From positions 2,480,001-2,544,000 of the forward strand of contig CM057057.1 of the NCBI GenBank assembly GCA_029945375.1: a stretch of DNA of 64,000 nucleotides, read 5' to 3'. Source of the stretch: Agaricus subrufescens. Its lineage: Eukaryota; Basidiomycota; Agaricomycetes; Agaricales; Agaricaceae. The notes under the pieces were generated by a model. That model made no database searches. It was not told where the DNA came from and saw only the letters and a program-made list of their open reading frames with translations. The number at the start of each line of letters is the position of its first letter. Within the stretch, counting starts at the first letter, position 1. Below are positions 22,212 through 34,249 of this stretch, piece after piece. Made by a program: the position numbers and the translations under genes.

Positions 22212-23662
22212 AAGAGCCAGGTTTTTTATTGGTCACATAGTGTACTGCATTTACTAGATTCATTTCATTTTTCTCCTAACATTCTTCTCTCTTATATCCC
22301 GAATCCTAATCTATCTAGAGGTCTTATTATTTCTTTGCGGATTTAGATATACAACAACCTATCTACTGTTTGACGTTAAACACCTTCGCTTTCTTCCCGA
22401 TGCCTTAAAAAAAATTCTTTTTTTCACTCAAGAAAAGGAAACACCTCCCAAAAAAAAAACGAACGTAACTCGGATCCTGGCCCCTCCCTCAAAGAAAGCG
22501 GGAGGCATGAGAACAGGGTTTGTATATCCGTTTTATGTCCGGCAGTAAACCCCCTTTCAAATGAGAACAAGAAAAAGTAGACACACGCACATGTCCACTG
22601 GCGTGCTTCTTTCTAATTCCAGTCGCTATCGCTGATCCCTCAAAATCATTCTTGATCACGATATACTCTCATTTGACAGCACTTGACTGATGGATCAATT
22701 CCTCCCATATCATATGATAGAGATAAGGAAAATCAAAATCCTTGACAAAGTTATCTAGAAAATTATTTTTATGTTTTTGACTTGAGAGAGGAGGGAGAGG
22801 TAAAAAAAAAAAAGAAAATCAAAATGATGTACGTATGCTAACTAGGTTTACGTCAATTCACAGAAAGAGAGAGAGAGAGAGAGAGAGAGATAGTTGAGTT
22901 GTAAATTGAATATACAAACAAACACAAAAAGCGTAGTCGAAAACCAGTAAAAAAAAAAAAAAAGTCAAATCGAATCAAATAACTATACAACCAACACTAA
23001 AAAAAAAAAAAGTAGAAAAACAAATACAGGAAAAAAAGAGACTAACTGCCAAAGTGACTGATTGATCATGACTGACTACGAGATATGAGAGAGGAATGGA
23101 ATAGAGAGAGACGATAATTAAGTAAATCGAAAAAAAAAAAAAAAAAAAAAATTCTTCCAAAAATTGCGGTCAAAACAGGGCATTGTGATTGTATGTGTAT
23201 GTCTTGTATGTCTTGTAAAAAAAAAAAAACGACGAGAGTCTAAGTAAGAAATGATAGCCTAATTCACCACAAAAAAACAAAACCAAATTCAACCAATGGT
23301 CGTAGAAAACGTCCACGAGCCTAGTAATAGAAGTAGGTCAAAAAGAGAGACAAAAAAGTTGTAAATAACCAACCAGACACAGTCAATCTCCTGTTGATAA
23401 TCATTCCATTGAGTCTGTCATCAAGAAAAGAGGGGGGGGGTGATAACAAGAGCAGAAGAATCTAGAGTAGAATAGTGTAAGAGAATGTTTATGTTGTCCA
23501 AGTCGTTCATAACCAGGACATATAGGGAAGAAAGTAAAAAAAAATTGAAAATAGTACAGTTGCGGCGACAAGAGATGAAGTGGCACAAGGGAGAAGGGAG
23601 TAAATCACAATAGGCATGGTGGGCTCCTGAGAGGATTACAAGGAGGAGCTCTAAATGAACGC
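22212..23662. other. A-rich intergenic region between convergent genes
   Basis: Convergent 3' ends of the SEC14-like gene and the disordered-protein gene. The stretch is rich in poly-A and poly-T runs (for example about 23130-23150) and holds a GA microsatellite. The short open frames here are low-complexity translations and not genes. Confidence 0.55.
22866..22890. repeat. (AG)n microsatellite
   Basis: A run of alternating A and G of about 25 bp inside the A-rich intergenic stretch. It is a simple-sequence repeat likely to vary between strains. Confidence 0.85.
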
Positions 23663-26600
23663 TCATACTCCCGCCTTCCAGCTCGAAGGTGGTGGCTTCC
23701 TAGGCCCTTCGCGAGCTGCAACAGCCGGTCCACTCGTCGCCCTATTTCTAGCCTTCCCAGGAGCAGACTTCCCACCATGGTTCTGTGGAATCGGTGGTAC
23801 AGGCGGATAATGCCCAGAATCCCTCATAACCCCCGAATGTCTATTCCCACCACCACCCGTCATCCCTGGTCTAAGCCGATCCGATGGCCCAAAAGACTCC
23901 CCATAACTGCTCCTAGCCGAACTCCACTTCCCTCCTCCACCTAAAAGATTACCACCACCGTATTCGCTTCTCGAACTATTAATCCCCCTACCACCATACA
24001 CCGACTGAGAACCACTCGGGAACATCATAGACCCAGTCGACCATCCATTATTCATCCCACCCATCCCCATCATCCCATACTGCGGTGAACTCATCATAAC
24101 AGACGCACTCGACCCACCACCATAAACACTACCCCCCATAACCGAACTCCGCTCCCATTCATCAGCAGCAGCAGCCATAGCCTGTTGTGCCACCGCCATC
24201 TGGTAAGCCTGCTTCGCATACATCATAGCTTGATGATGAGCCGCATAGAAATTAGGTTCAGGCGGTGGTGGCATCATGAAAGACGCAGGAGAAAGCATCT
24301 GAGGTCTTGCCTGTTGCGGCCAAGCTGACATATTGCCACCCCACGCTGCAGGCGAACCATTGTATGGCATTTGCATCGAGCTGTTCATTCCCATCATCGG
24401 GTTCACAGTAGACATCCTCGCCGCATTCATAGCTTGGTTGGCAGGTAAATCATCTTCGTCATCCGACACGACAGGTCCAGGACCATTGATGACATTCCCG
24501 AGCTAGTCCCAAACCTTAGCACACAAAACGTATTGAAAAAACTGAAAACGGGAGCATACCTCAATAGCAGCTTTGGCCTCACTCCTCCTCCGATCGCGTC
24601 TCCTCATTTCAGAGTCATCCGAATCACTTTCCTTCGACTTCCTCACAGCACTATTAGCAACAGCAGCATCCCTTATCTCATCCTCGAAACTAACACTCCT
24701 TCTCTTGACACGCCTCGCACCACCATGGCCATGACCGCTAGCAGCACTCTTCGGACTCGAAGGACCAAGTCCACTCACACCACTACCCCATTCCTCTTTA
24801 GCCTTGCCCTTACCAGCCGCTCTCTTAGGCGCAGAAACATCACTTCCATCCCTCGGGGTCAGAGGCGCACGTCCACTGCTCGAGTCGCCTGTCGAACTGG
24901 CTGGGCTGTCTCTACGCATAGCAAAGGGTTTAACGGGCATGCTGGGAATAGGTGACGCATTCGCAGGTCTGCCAAGAGGCTGATCGGGTATACCACCTCC
25001 TATAGTCGAACTCCTGTGCCTCGAAGCCGGTGAAGAGTTCACGAACGGCGACGACTTATCTCCCGAAGAAACACCGGCATGATTAGTCTTCATAGCTGCT
25101 GTCCTCTCCATATTCGGGGATTTCGCCGCATTTTTATGACTAGAGCCGCTACTGACACTAGCATTCGATGCTGTATAAGCCGACGAAGGTGCAATAGAGC
25201 CTTCCCTGGCAGTAAGTTTGGCAAACGACGACGTAGATGTGCCAAATGTCGATGAGGATGCAGACAAGGGTATCATTGTGCTGCTCCTTTGCCGCTGCGT
25301 AACGGTGGAGCTAGGTATAGATGAGGAAGAAGATGGTGTCGAATCTAGGTTTGTTGAGCTTCTTGCGTTACCCAGGCCGAATTTTGCATTTGCTGGCGTG
25401 CTAATAGGCGATTCCGAGTTTGTAGGGCTCTTTGGACTACTGGGACTAAATTTCGCAGTCGCAGCCGAGTTAGGAGTCGTGCTAGTGGTCGGGGAAAGAC
25501 AATTATCATCTTCTTGCGGTCTCAGAATCGGCGGTCTTGACATGACACTAAACGAGGGAGCTGGAGCACGCTGCCTAATCGGTATAGGTGCGATCCGATG
25601 TCTGTCCTCTGGCGGAGGACTAGGCGTAAGAGGAAACTTTGGCGAGTCCTTTGCATTTACATCCGCCTTCTCCTGCTGCGCATTAGTCCGTTCCGGTTCG
25701 CCGTACGCGTCCGATTCGGAATCTGATGACTTTTCGCTCTCTTCTGATTTTGGACTTGCCTCTGGCGCCATATTCTCCACTGACTCTCCCATCCTCGAGA
25801 TTAGTTTCAAGATATCCTGATCCACATCTTGAATCAACGCATCATCCGGAGGGCTGGGCTTGGGGTCGACAAAAGGTTGAGATCGTCCGATAGTTAACTC
25901 AGGTCGCGTAGGGATCCGACGCTGTGGTGGCGGCGGGCTCGACGATTTTTTCTGCAACACTGCGCTCGGTTCATCCGCATTCACGTTTGCTTTGGCCAGC
26001 TTGGCCAACCTCTCTGTCAAGACATCCCTCCTTCTCTCCGGACTTGGACTCTTTTCAACATTTGAGACTGAAGATTGTGAGGGTGACAGTTTGGGATCCA
26101 GAATGAGATGCGCCTTCAACTCCTTGGATGGTGACAGGGGACGAGCGAAATGTGTTGAACCAGGTGGTGACTTGCTTATTAAAGGTGAGTGTGAAGGGGG
26201 GAAGTCGGCCGAGGTCGGACTCTCGACGAGACCGCTGGGAGATCCATGCATCTGACCGGCTATCAAACCGCCGCCGGTGAAAGCGTCGTCGTTACTCTTT
26301 TGCGAGGCAAGGGTGGGTTTCTTGGTCGTAAGTTCATTGATATCTATTAGGGGCTTGCTCATGGCGCGTCCGTTGGGACCGCGTGTTCCACTAGTCTTCA
26401 TACTGGTATTTGAAGCAGACGACATGGAGCTGCCAGGACGACGAGGTGGTACAAGGCAAGCAAGAGGAGCGTCATCCGACTCTGACTCTGAATCGGCACC
26501 TTGATTCAATGCTGCTGCAATGTGCGAGGGATTGGATACAGTGGAAGAATCTCGGACGTGACGATTGGTCTGTTTCAACGCCACCATAGGATCCACTGTC

Positions 26601-27966
26601 AAATTTGTGGAGTGAATATTAGTTGCGCGAGAGCCAGGGTAAACACACCTCGATCGGGAGCTGCGTTGGCGGTAGCCAAGACACTGGCCCGCTTTGCGGC
26701 CGCGGATGGTGATAAAGCACTGGTAGAATTACTAGCTCTGCGCCTTGGTCCGCTACCTACCAAATCCGATCGTGAACGCGAAGCCTGGTCGGTGGGACAA
26801 TTGGATGTATTTCTTCCCACATAACTTTGTCTGACAATTTGATCTGGATCCCCGTGTCCGTTATGTGATTGCGTTGTCGTAAGGCCAGATTGCGGCCTGA
26901 CTGAATAGGCTGGGCTTCCGTGACCTATTTCTGACTTTGCCTGACGTTTGCCAACTAAGGGAGGTTTGCCCCGATTCCGGGTGGTACCATTGCGACGGTG
27001 GAGTCCATCATCGGAGTCTTCCTCCTCAGAAGACGTCGATTCATCGGAATCTGATGTATATCCGACAGCCAAGTTGGTGGAGCGTCGCGAATTTATGGCT
27101 TGGGATGACGGGCGTGAGCCTGTTCTCCCACGCTGGGCGTCCAATGGTAGGCCAGGTGTCGGTGAAGGGGAGCGAAAAGATGGAGCGGGGGAACCCGCAG
27201 CACTCCGGCGTGCATGGGCCTCGCGGAAGGCGGCCACGGAGATTCTCTGGGAAGAATCCGAATTGACACTGGCTTGGCGGGGCCGGGGAGGGGGCACGAC
27301 GAGAGAAGAGTTGGAGGCATTCGGGGACGGTGGTCGTAAATGTCGGAACGATTTGAGATTGAATGAAGAAGAGTCGGATTCCGGTAAGAGGGGTGAATTG
27401 AGGTTTATGGGGAGTTTTGGATCAGGGAGGGGTTTTGACGGGGTAGAGTCTTTTGACCAGGAGAAAAATGAAGGGCGTTTTTCCCGAGGTGGCCTGTGTG
27501 CAGCCGAGGGAGTGGACTCGTTGGGTAGGGATTGTGTGGAAAGAGCACCACTAGGATCTGTGTAGGCAGCAAGAAAGGTGGATTTTGGCGGCGGGGGACG
27601 GAGAAACCGCGTGTCTCCTGAGTCGCTGTCATAAGCCGCGCCAGAGTTGCGGTAGTGTGGGCCAGGGGGGTGGAGAAGTTTCGCATTCGGCAAGGGGGCG
27701 GGAGGGTCTTCAACGGGGGCCCTAGACTTTTTGCGGGAGAAAGGAAGGCGTAGTTTGCTGGAGGGAGACGGACCCGCGCTCACGTAGCGGCCAGAGTCGG
27801 AGAGAATGCTCCTGCCGTTGGGGCTGGAGGGGAGGGATCTGTCGGCGGTGACATAGGAATTGGTGGGGGAAGACAGGGCAGAGTCCGGGTCGGAGGGGGC
27901 GGCGGCATTTGCGCTGCGGGTCGAGGCCCTGTGTTTCCGTCCAAAGAGGCCGCCGAGCAGGGGCAT
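23663..27966 (-). CDS. Large disordered Ser/Pro-rich protein (1,397 residues)
   Basis: Exons 26649-27966, 24560-26595 and 23663-24502, joined by introns of 53 and 57 nt, give 1,397 residues from the ATG at 27966 (MPLLGGLFGRKHRAS). Both junctions keep the frame (PDR to VDPMVAL, AAIE to LGNVINGP). The protein is Ser/Pro/Arg-rich with many SP sites and acidic clusters (YTSDSDESTSSEEEDSDDG) and has no recognisable enzyme domain. A conserved-looking helix sits in the last exon: EPNFYAAHHQAMMYAKQAYQ and then MAVAQQAMAAAADEWERSS, followed by a Gly/Met/Ser-rich tail. I do not recognise a named family. Scaffold or signalling-platform roles are common for such fungal proteins, but that is inference. 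The 5' end is divergent from the CorA-like gene. Confidence 0.72.
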
Positions 27967-28327
27967 CGGGGGGAGAGAGGGGAGGAGAAAGGAAGGTGGC
28001 GAAGGAGGGACAAGAGTCGGGTGCAGAGGGCGACACGGCCTCTCAGACGTTTGGCTCGCAGGCACGTGTCCGCTTCTCCCTGACCTGATCTCTATCTCAC
28101 ATGCGGGTGCCTCCAGATCCTTGGCCCTGCTCGGCACCCGCCCAGACTAGTCCCAGCAGCGCCGGCAACCCCGTCCGGTGGGCGCTTGTCTCCTAACATT
28201 CCAAGCCTCATCAGCCGGAGCGAGACCGCCTCATCAAAGCTTCTATTCCTCCTTTGACACCCAACCCCCGTTCATCTCACCAGCGCTTCATTGACGGCTT
28301 CAGGCCACCCATCCATCTCCCCACCGC
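27967..28327. promoter_or_regulatory. Divergent promoter, disordered protein / CorA-like transporter
   Basis: Only 361 bp separate the two start codons, so this must carry both promoters. No TATA box or known motif was recognised. Confidence 0.45.
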
Positions 28328-30861
28328 ATGCTCCGTCCCACTTTCAATCTGCGCCCCTCTGGTGTTGGCGCAGAACCGGGCGTAAATCCCCGCGAGGGGG
28401 CCCAGTACACCCAGTTTAGAAGTGACTGTCTTATTGACATCATCGACTTTGACGCTGACGACGTCAGCATCCAAAGAGTCGGTAATGCGGACTTCATTAA
28501 CATGATGAAGGATCCGGCATTTGACACTGACCATCCCAGAGCAGTCAGATGGATCAATATAGCTGGAATCGACTGGGATGTTCTCAGTTGCATGGCTCTG
28601 CGATATCGTGAGACTGCTGCCCGACATGATTCCCGATTCTTGTTCTGATACACCAGGCCGTAAGACATTCACGCTCTCTCTCTCGAGGATGTCCTCCACG
28701 ACAGAGGTGACATCCAGTCCAAGGTTGACTATTACCCAGATCACATGTTTATCCGCGTTCTGTGCCATTCCGTCCTTCCAAAGGATGGCCAGAACCGCAA
28801 TAACTTTGACTCACCAGATCCCCGGGCTCAATACCGGGACGGAGCCAAGAGAAGCCATTACGACGGACATAGTGAGTCCCCGCCCTACAAGACTACAGAT
28901 CTGGAAAACATGGAGCGCGGCAGCTCGTCAAGCGCTTCCCAGTCTCTCCCGCTCTCAACGATGCAGCCCAATTCATTTCCTCCTTCTCCCTCCAAGACTT
29001 CCCGTTCTGTTTTCTCGAAATGGAGATCATCCGTGAGCATCTCAATTCACTCGGTTCTTTCCTATCCCCAAGCGGCTTTTTCAGCGCGCACACCAAAAGG
29101 CCCTTAAACTAGACTCACTCACCGCTGTTAATCGTCCCAACATCCATCATGACCCCATGTGCATCTTCCTCTTCCTTGACGGTTAGCATCCTCCCCCTCT
29201 CCCCTTCCTCGCATTCTCGGTCTGATTCCCTTTCATAGGTACCGTTATCTCCCTCATGCCCTCACCCAATCTAGACTTCACAGCTCCGATCACTGAGCGA
29301 CTTTACAACAATCATTCTATTCTGCGGGTATCAGAAGATTCATCCCTATTGATGGAAGCCCTCCTCGACCTCGGTAACCCCTTTTTCTATTCATATACAG
29401 TCCCGTTGTATTAATGATGATTACCTAGCTGTGGACCGCGTATTGGAAGTAGTAGACGCCTATCGAGCCGAAATACACAACCTCGAACGTGACATCATAC
29501 TCAATCCCAACATGGACTCTATCCGTTGTCGTAAGTAATAACCTCCTCAAATTTTCAAATCCAATTTGACTCGTTCCGAAATGGAGTGCACGTTCTTTCG
29601 GGAGATTTAATTATGCATAAATTGATGCTCGGACCGATCAAAACTCTGATATATAACTTACGAGAGTAAGCCGCTTCTCCCTTCCCAGAAAATCCGTCCG
29701 TTCATGAATCTTTTTTTTTTCTTTTTAACCTTTTGTTCAGACAAGATGCTCGGAGGTGTTTAGCTATAGCAAAGCAAGTCAAGGCGGAGATAGAATCCCC
29801 AGACTCGAACCATTGTGATTCTGATTCCGATCCCGGTTCTGCCGTTCCCATAGAAGGACGCGGTAATGATGTTGGCAACGAACCTGCAAAGAAGCAGCTT
29901 GACATCTCTACAGACCAAAAAACATCCGCCCAAAAGACCGATGTGGGAGAATCCAACGGATCTAAACAACAACAACAAAGTAAATCAGGAGAGAGGAAGA
30001 GAAAGAGAAAGCGTCCGCTATGTAGGAGGTCTCAGAGAAGTCTAGCTGCAACAAAGTCGGACAAGTCAAGGTGGGAGTCTGAATGGCGTATTAAACCCGA
30101 TGGTACCACGAAGGGTTACTTGAGCTACACCACCAAGATCTATTTAGTCAGTATTCTTACCTACGAAAGACCCGTCACTGACGAGACGTTCTTTCTATCA
30201 GAGCGACGTGGCCGACCATATGGATTTTGCCATGACAAGTATAGATATGTTTGCCGGAGTGTCAGATAATTTGGTTAATTACGCTTTCAATGTATGTCTT
30301 TTCCCTGCAAACACCGCCTATCATATTTGATACATTCAATTTTCAGGTTGCATCATACGAGACGAATAGAGTGATGTAAATGCTCTCTTCTTCATCAATT
30401 ACAGATAATAAGGGTCTCCCTAATTCAATAATTCTTTTTTTAGGACTCGACTAACGATTGTCACTATAATATTTCTACCTCCATCTCTTCTGACTGGGTA
30501 CTATGTAAGTCATCTCACTTTTTCTTTAGAGACAATGTCGGGATTATGAATTCAAACCTCATCTAGGGCATGGGTTTCAATCCATTTCCAGGTCTCGATG
30601 GACACTCCGTTGTTATGTGCGTAATCTCAATCTCTCTATCACCGATGTCCATTGAACAAAAATTGATAGATTCTGGGAAATTGTATTACCAGTCATGGCG
30701 GTGGTGATACCGCTATTCCTGTTTCACGAAGTCAAGAGTACGGTGAAGCAGGTTATAGATGCATGGAATGTCAGGAGAGCCATCAGAGTATGTGTTTTTT
30801 TATTTGTATTAATTAATCAAAGGTTCGACAGAGTGCTGACTGGCTTAATTTGTAGAGCTGA
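28328..30861 (+). CDS. CorA-like magnesium transporter with GMG in place of GMN
   Basis: About eleven exons start at the ATG at 28328 (MLRPTFNLRPS). The CorA cytoplasmic domain shows HALSLEDVLHDRGDIQSKVD, YYPDHMFIRVLCHSVLP, FLFLDGTVISLMPSPN and AVDRVLEVVDAYRAEIHNLE. A stalk helix (MTSIDMFAGVSDNLVNYAFN) and two C-terminal membrane helices follow: RLTIVTIIFLPPSLLTGYY, then IFWEIVLPVMAVVIPLFLFH. The loop between them reads YGMGFNPFPGLDG where CorA proteins carry the Gly-Met-Asn selectivity motif, so Asn is replaced by Gly. Members form pentameric Mg2+ channels in the plasma, vacuolar or mitochondrial membrane; function here is inferred. A basic Ser-rich insert (about 29840-30060) follows the cytoplasmic domain. 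The exact exon structure around 28900-29105 and the last exon (stop at 30861) are uncertain. Confidence 0.78.
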
Positions 30862-30990
30862 CAACTTTAAAGGCCGGTGAGTTTAGAAGAGAACCATCAA
30901 ACGGAGGTGTTTTTTTGTATAAAAATCAATCAAATTTCGACACAGTGCTGACTGTCTTAATTGTAGGGTTTGACAGCTTTAGAGACCCGG
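30791..30990 (+). repeat. Imperfect tandem duplication of the CorA-like gene's 3' end
   Basis: Copy 1 (about 30791-30876) and copy 2 (about 30907-30990) share a T-run, a TTAATCAAA-like stretch, GACA.AGTGCTGACTG.CTTAATT, a TTGTAG splice acceptor and a TGACA.CTTTA segment. Each copy therefore holds a full 3' splice site with the start of the last exon. Confidence 0.7.
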
Positions 30991-32545
30991 TCATGATCAG
31001 TCTAGATCTTTTCAATTCCGATATTTCGGATTGCTATCTTTATTAGGTATCATAAACGAAATATGTTGATTTATGTTGTGATAATAACAATGAACTTTTT
31101 ATTGAATGCTCTACGTCATACGTTGGAGTGCATGTAGTTGTAAACGATGATGCAGCGCAAAGACATAAGTATCCAACTCTCTCATGAATTGGAGTAAAAC
31201 GATGGAGATGAAAAATTGGGTACTACACCAATGATGGTTAAACACTGTCATCGGCCCCTCACCCCACACCTCAACTGTGTACTGATACATTCCTCGGACA
31301 TCACCGCCTTCCATTCGGTATTCCTCGACATCCACGAGGCATTTTTTTGTTTTTGTTTTTGTTTTTTTTTGAAATTCACAACGTCAAGTCACTTGTCATC
31401 ATCATAACTTGGAAACCAATCTATTTTTAGTCTCTAGTAACTACTGATGATTTACCCCCCTCCATATGCTCATCAAAGGAAGAAAAAAAAATGTTGGGTT
31501 TTTCTCCGAGATGTCCGGTACTTGCCAACCGAGAAAAATCTCTTCACCCTCGTTTCCTTTGTCCCTCCCCTGAAGAGGTGTGACCGATCACTATATGATG
31601 TGGTACAATACTACAAAGAGAGCGAAGGACCTTAGGCCCCTCATTCGATCAGGGTCACACTTGGGTGGTGGTGCACCGGCCCCTCGCCCTAGTGCGCCAA
31701 GCACATCTTTACAGATGTGTTCGAATCAGACTCGATGCACGTCATCATTTAGGCACTACATCGAAACAACCGACAACTCCACTCTTGATTAGTGCTCGCA
31801 CAAAAAAAAAAGGGAACACACCAATTATATTCGATCAAAACACGTTTCCAATGACATTCGACTAATGTGTATATTACTATTGGCCAGGCTCAAGCAGTCC
31901 AGTCTCGATTGTTTCCCAATACTCAACATCACAACTACAAAAATGCCTCTAAAAAATCAGCACCCCACTCGACGTTGACAGATGCCAACTAATGTGTTTG
32001 TTTTATACCAGGTGTTCATGATCGTAATGGCAACACTAGAACTGCACTAGTACTGACTCGGTCCGGAATACGATTCCCTGGGACACAATCTACCAGTGAC
32101 ATCTTTATCGAGCCTAGCCTCGTGGTCGAATATTGATAGCCCCCCAGTGGTCGTCAAGCAATGGAGCTCAGTTGCCACATCCCTGAATCAGATATCCAAA
32201 CCGTGTAACCCACGGACGCCGCGAAACACATATTACTAAAAAAAAACCCAGCAAAGAAACCCAAAAATGGCTCGCACCAATGAGTTATAATCAGATTGTT
32301 ACTACCAGTAAAGAAAAAAAAAACACATAACAAAAAGCAGGTATTAGAATGCCCTAAGTAATAAATACGAGCAATCAAATTAAAAGAAAAAAAAAGAATG
32401 TTTCAAGCGTTCGGCAACAAGACAAAAAATCTCCCTTTTTTCTCTCTCTTGACAGTGTAAAAAAAATCTAACCTTGAGAACGTGAATCATGACGTGACTT
32501 TCTACCCGAGCAACCTCCATTCGGAATCACTACTAGTTAATGAGT
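30862..32545. other. Intergenic region between convergent CorA-like and repeat-protein genes
   Basis: No gene recognised. It contains the second copy of the duplicated tail, several poly-A and poly-T runs and short frames without coding character. Confidence 0.5.
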
Positions 32546-34249
32546 TTAATATGATCCAGAGCTGCCGTAGGAGCCAGAAGAGCCTCCCGAGGAAGCACCA
32601 TACGAGCCTCCTGAAGAACCGCCGTAAGAGGCTCCTGAGGAACCACCGTAAGAGCCTCCCTGATAACCACCGTAAGAGCCATTAGAGTCTGCTACCGCAG
32701 TGGCGGTGGGTTGAGCGTAGGTGGCAGATCCAGGAGTTAACCACCACTTGGACTTGCACTGAGGGAGGAGCAAGATAGGTCAATCAAGGGCTACATTAAG
32801 GGTGACGACATGACAACATACCTGACCAAGGCAGTTAGAAAGCGAAGTCTCTAGAGCGGCTTGAGTCTCCGTAGCGGTGGTGGTGGCAGTAGCAGTAGCG
32901 GTAGACAGGTAAGTCACAGTTTGCAACCGAGTTTTCTCGTCAGTCACAGTGGAAGTCAAAGTGTTCATGACCGTTTCCGTCTGTCGCATGAGGTGAGTGA
33001 ACCAAAGTTAAAGTACAAATGTGTATCATGACTTACATTATCTTTTGTCACAGTCTGTACCCAAGTCTTGACATAGGTAGTGGGCTCGACCATGGTGCTG
33101 ACCGCGGTGACGGTCATGAAGTCTGTCATGATCTGTGTCTTGGTAGCCGTTTGGAGGTAGGTGACTTTATCAGTGACAACCGAGGTTGCAGTCTCAACCA
33201 TAGTCTTCGTCTAAAAGATCATGAGACTCGTAAATCAGAATACCCGAATAGATACTCACCTTGTCAACAACTGAAGTGACTTCGTAGGTCTTGACGTAGG
33301 TAGTCGGCTGGATAACGGTGCTGACGTCGGTCATGGTGACAGTGGCGGTATCAGTTTGCTTGACAGTCTGTGTAGCAGTATCCGTCTGGGTTGCAGTGCG
33401 AGTGTAGACATTGGTCTCAGTCCTGGTTTCCGTCGCGGTCAAGGTGTGATCAATCTCCTTCGTCTTGTCAATGGTTTCGGTGGAGACCCAGACGCGAGTT
33501 GTGGGTACGACTTCTACGGAGGTATAGATCTGGGTCGCTGTCTGGGTATCAGTCTTGACCTTGGTCTCTGTCTCGTGCATCGTGACAGTAGCGGTGACCA
33601 TCTCAGTCTAAAGGTCACCATGTTAGTGAAAAGTGAAAGAGAAAAAAAAGTGAGTGAATGTAATACCTGAGTGACATAGTTGGTGACGGTGACAGTCTGG
33701 GCACCGTAGCCGTAGCCCTTGTCGCAGCCACCATAAGACCCTCTGATGTAGAATGTGAGGAACAGTCGAGGCAGTATCTGGTAGAAGCACGTACTGGTTG
33801 ATGATGACGGTTGCATAACAGCCCTGGATCTGAGGTTGGTACTAATCAGGGGTGTCAATATTGATTCCAAAAATAAACGACATCAAAACACTCACCCAAG
33901 ATTCCGGTACACAGGATCCATCACCGTGTTTCTGGTAACCGTAGCCACACTGCAGCTGCGAGTAACCACCGCTGGTCATGCTGCTGTAAGGCATGTAGGA
34001 ATAGAAATCCTGTCCCGGCGCCGGAGGAGCCGTGTACTGAGCTGCGACTCCGCTGCTAGGTTGTGTTGGGGGAGGGGTGGCCGAAGCAGAAGGTGCAGGG
34101 GTCGCAGCAGATTGAGCAGAAGCAGTAGTAGTCGTGCCAGACTGAGCAGGAGAAGACGCCGCAGCAGCGATCGCAACGGAAGAAAGGCCATTTACGATTT
34201 GAGCTGTGGCAGCACCGATAAACGAGAGTCCGATAAAAATTGACTTCAT
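32546..34249 (-). CDS. Secreted Thr-rich repeat protein, adhesin-like
   Basis: The start is the ATG at 34249: a signal peptide MKSIFIGLSFIGAATA, then a Ser/Thr/Ala/Pro linker. A Cys-containing module follows (QLQCGYGYQKHGDGSCVPES), and after a spliced junction QGSYGGCDKGYGYGAQTV. From there, exons encode repeats of Thr-Val dipeptides (for example TATVTMHETETKVKTDTQTA, TDTATVTMTDVSTVIQPTTY, VETATSVVTDKVTYLQTATK). The units end in similar phrases (PTTYVKTYEV, PTTYVKTWVQ), and short introns fall at their boundaries. The C-terminus has a Cys-Lys-rich segment (CKSKWWLTPGS) and a Gly/Ser/Tyr-rich tail to the stop at 32546. No GPI signal is evident. Such proteins are typically heavily O-mannosylated at the cell wall or secreted; that and adhesion are inferences. 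Confidence 0.7.
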
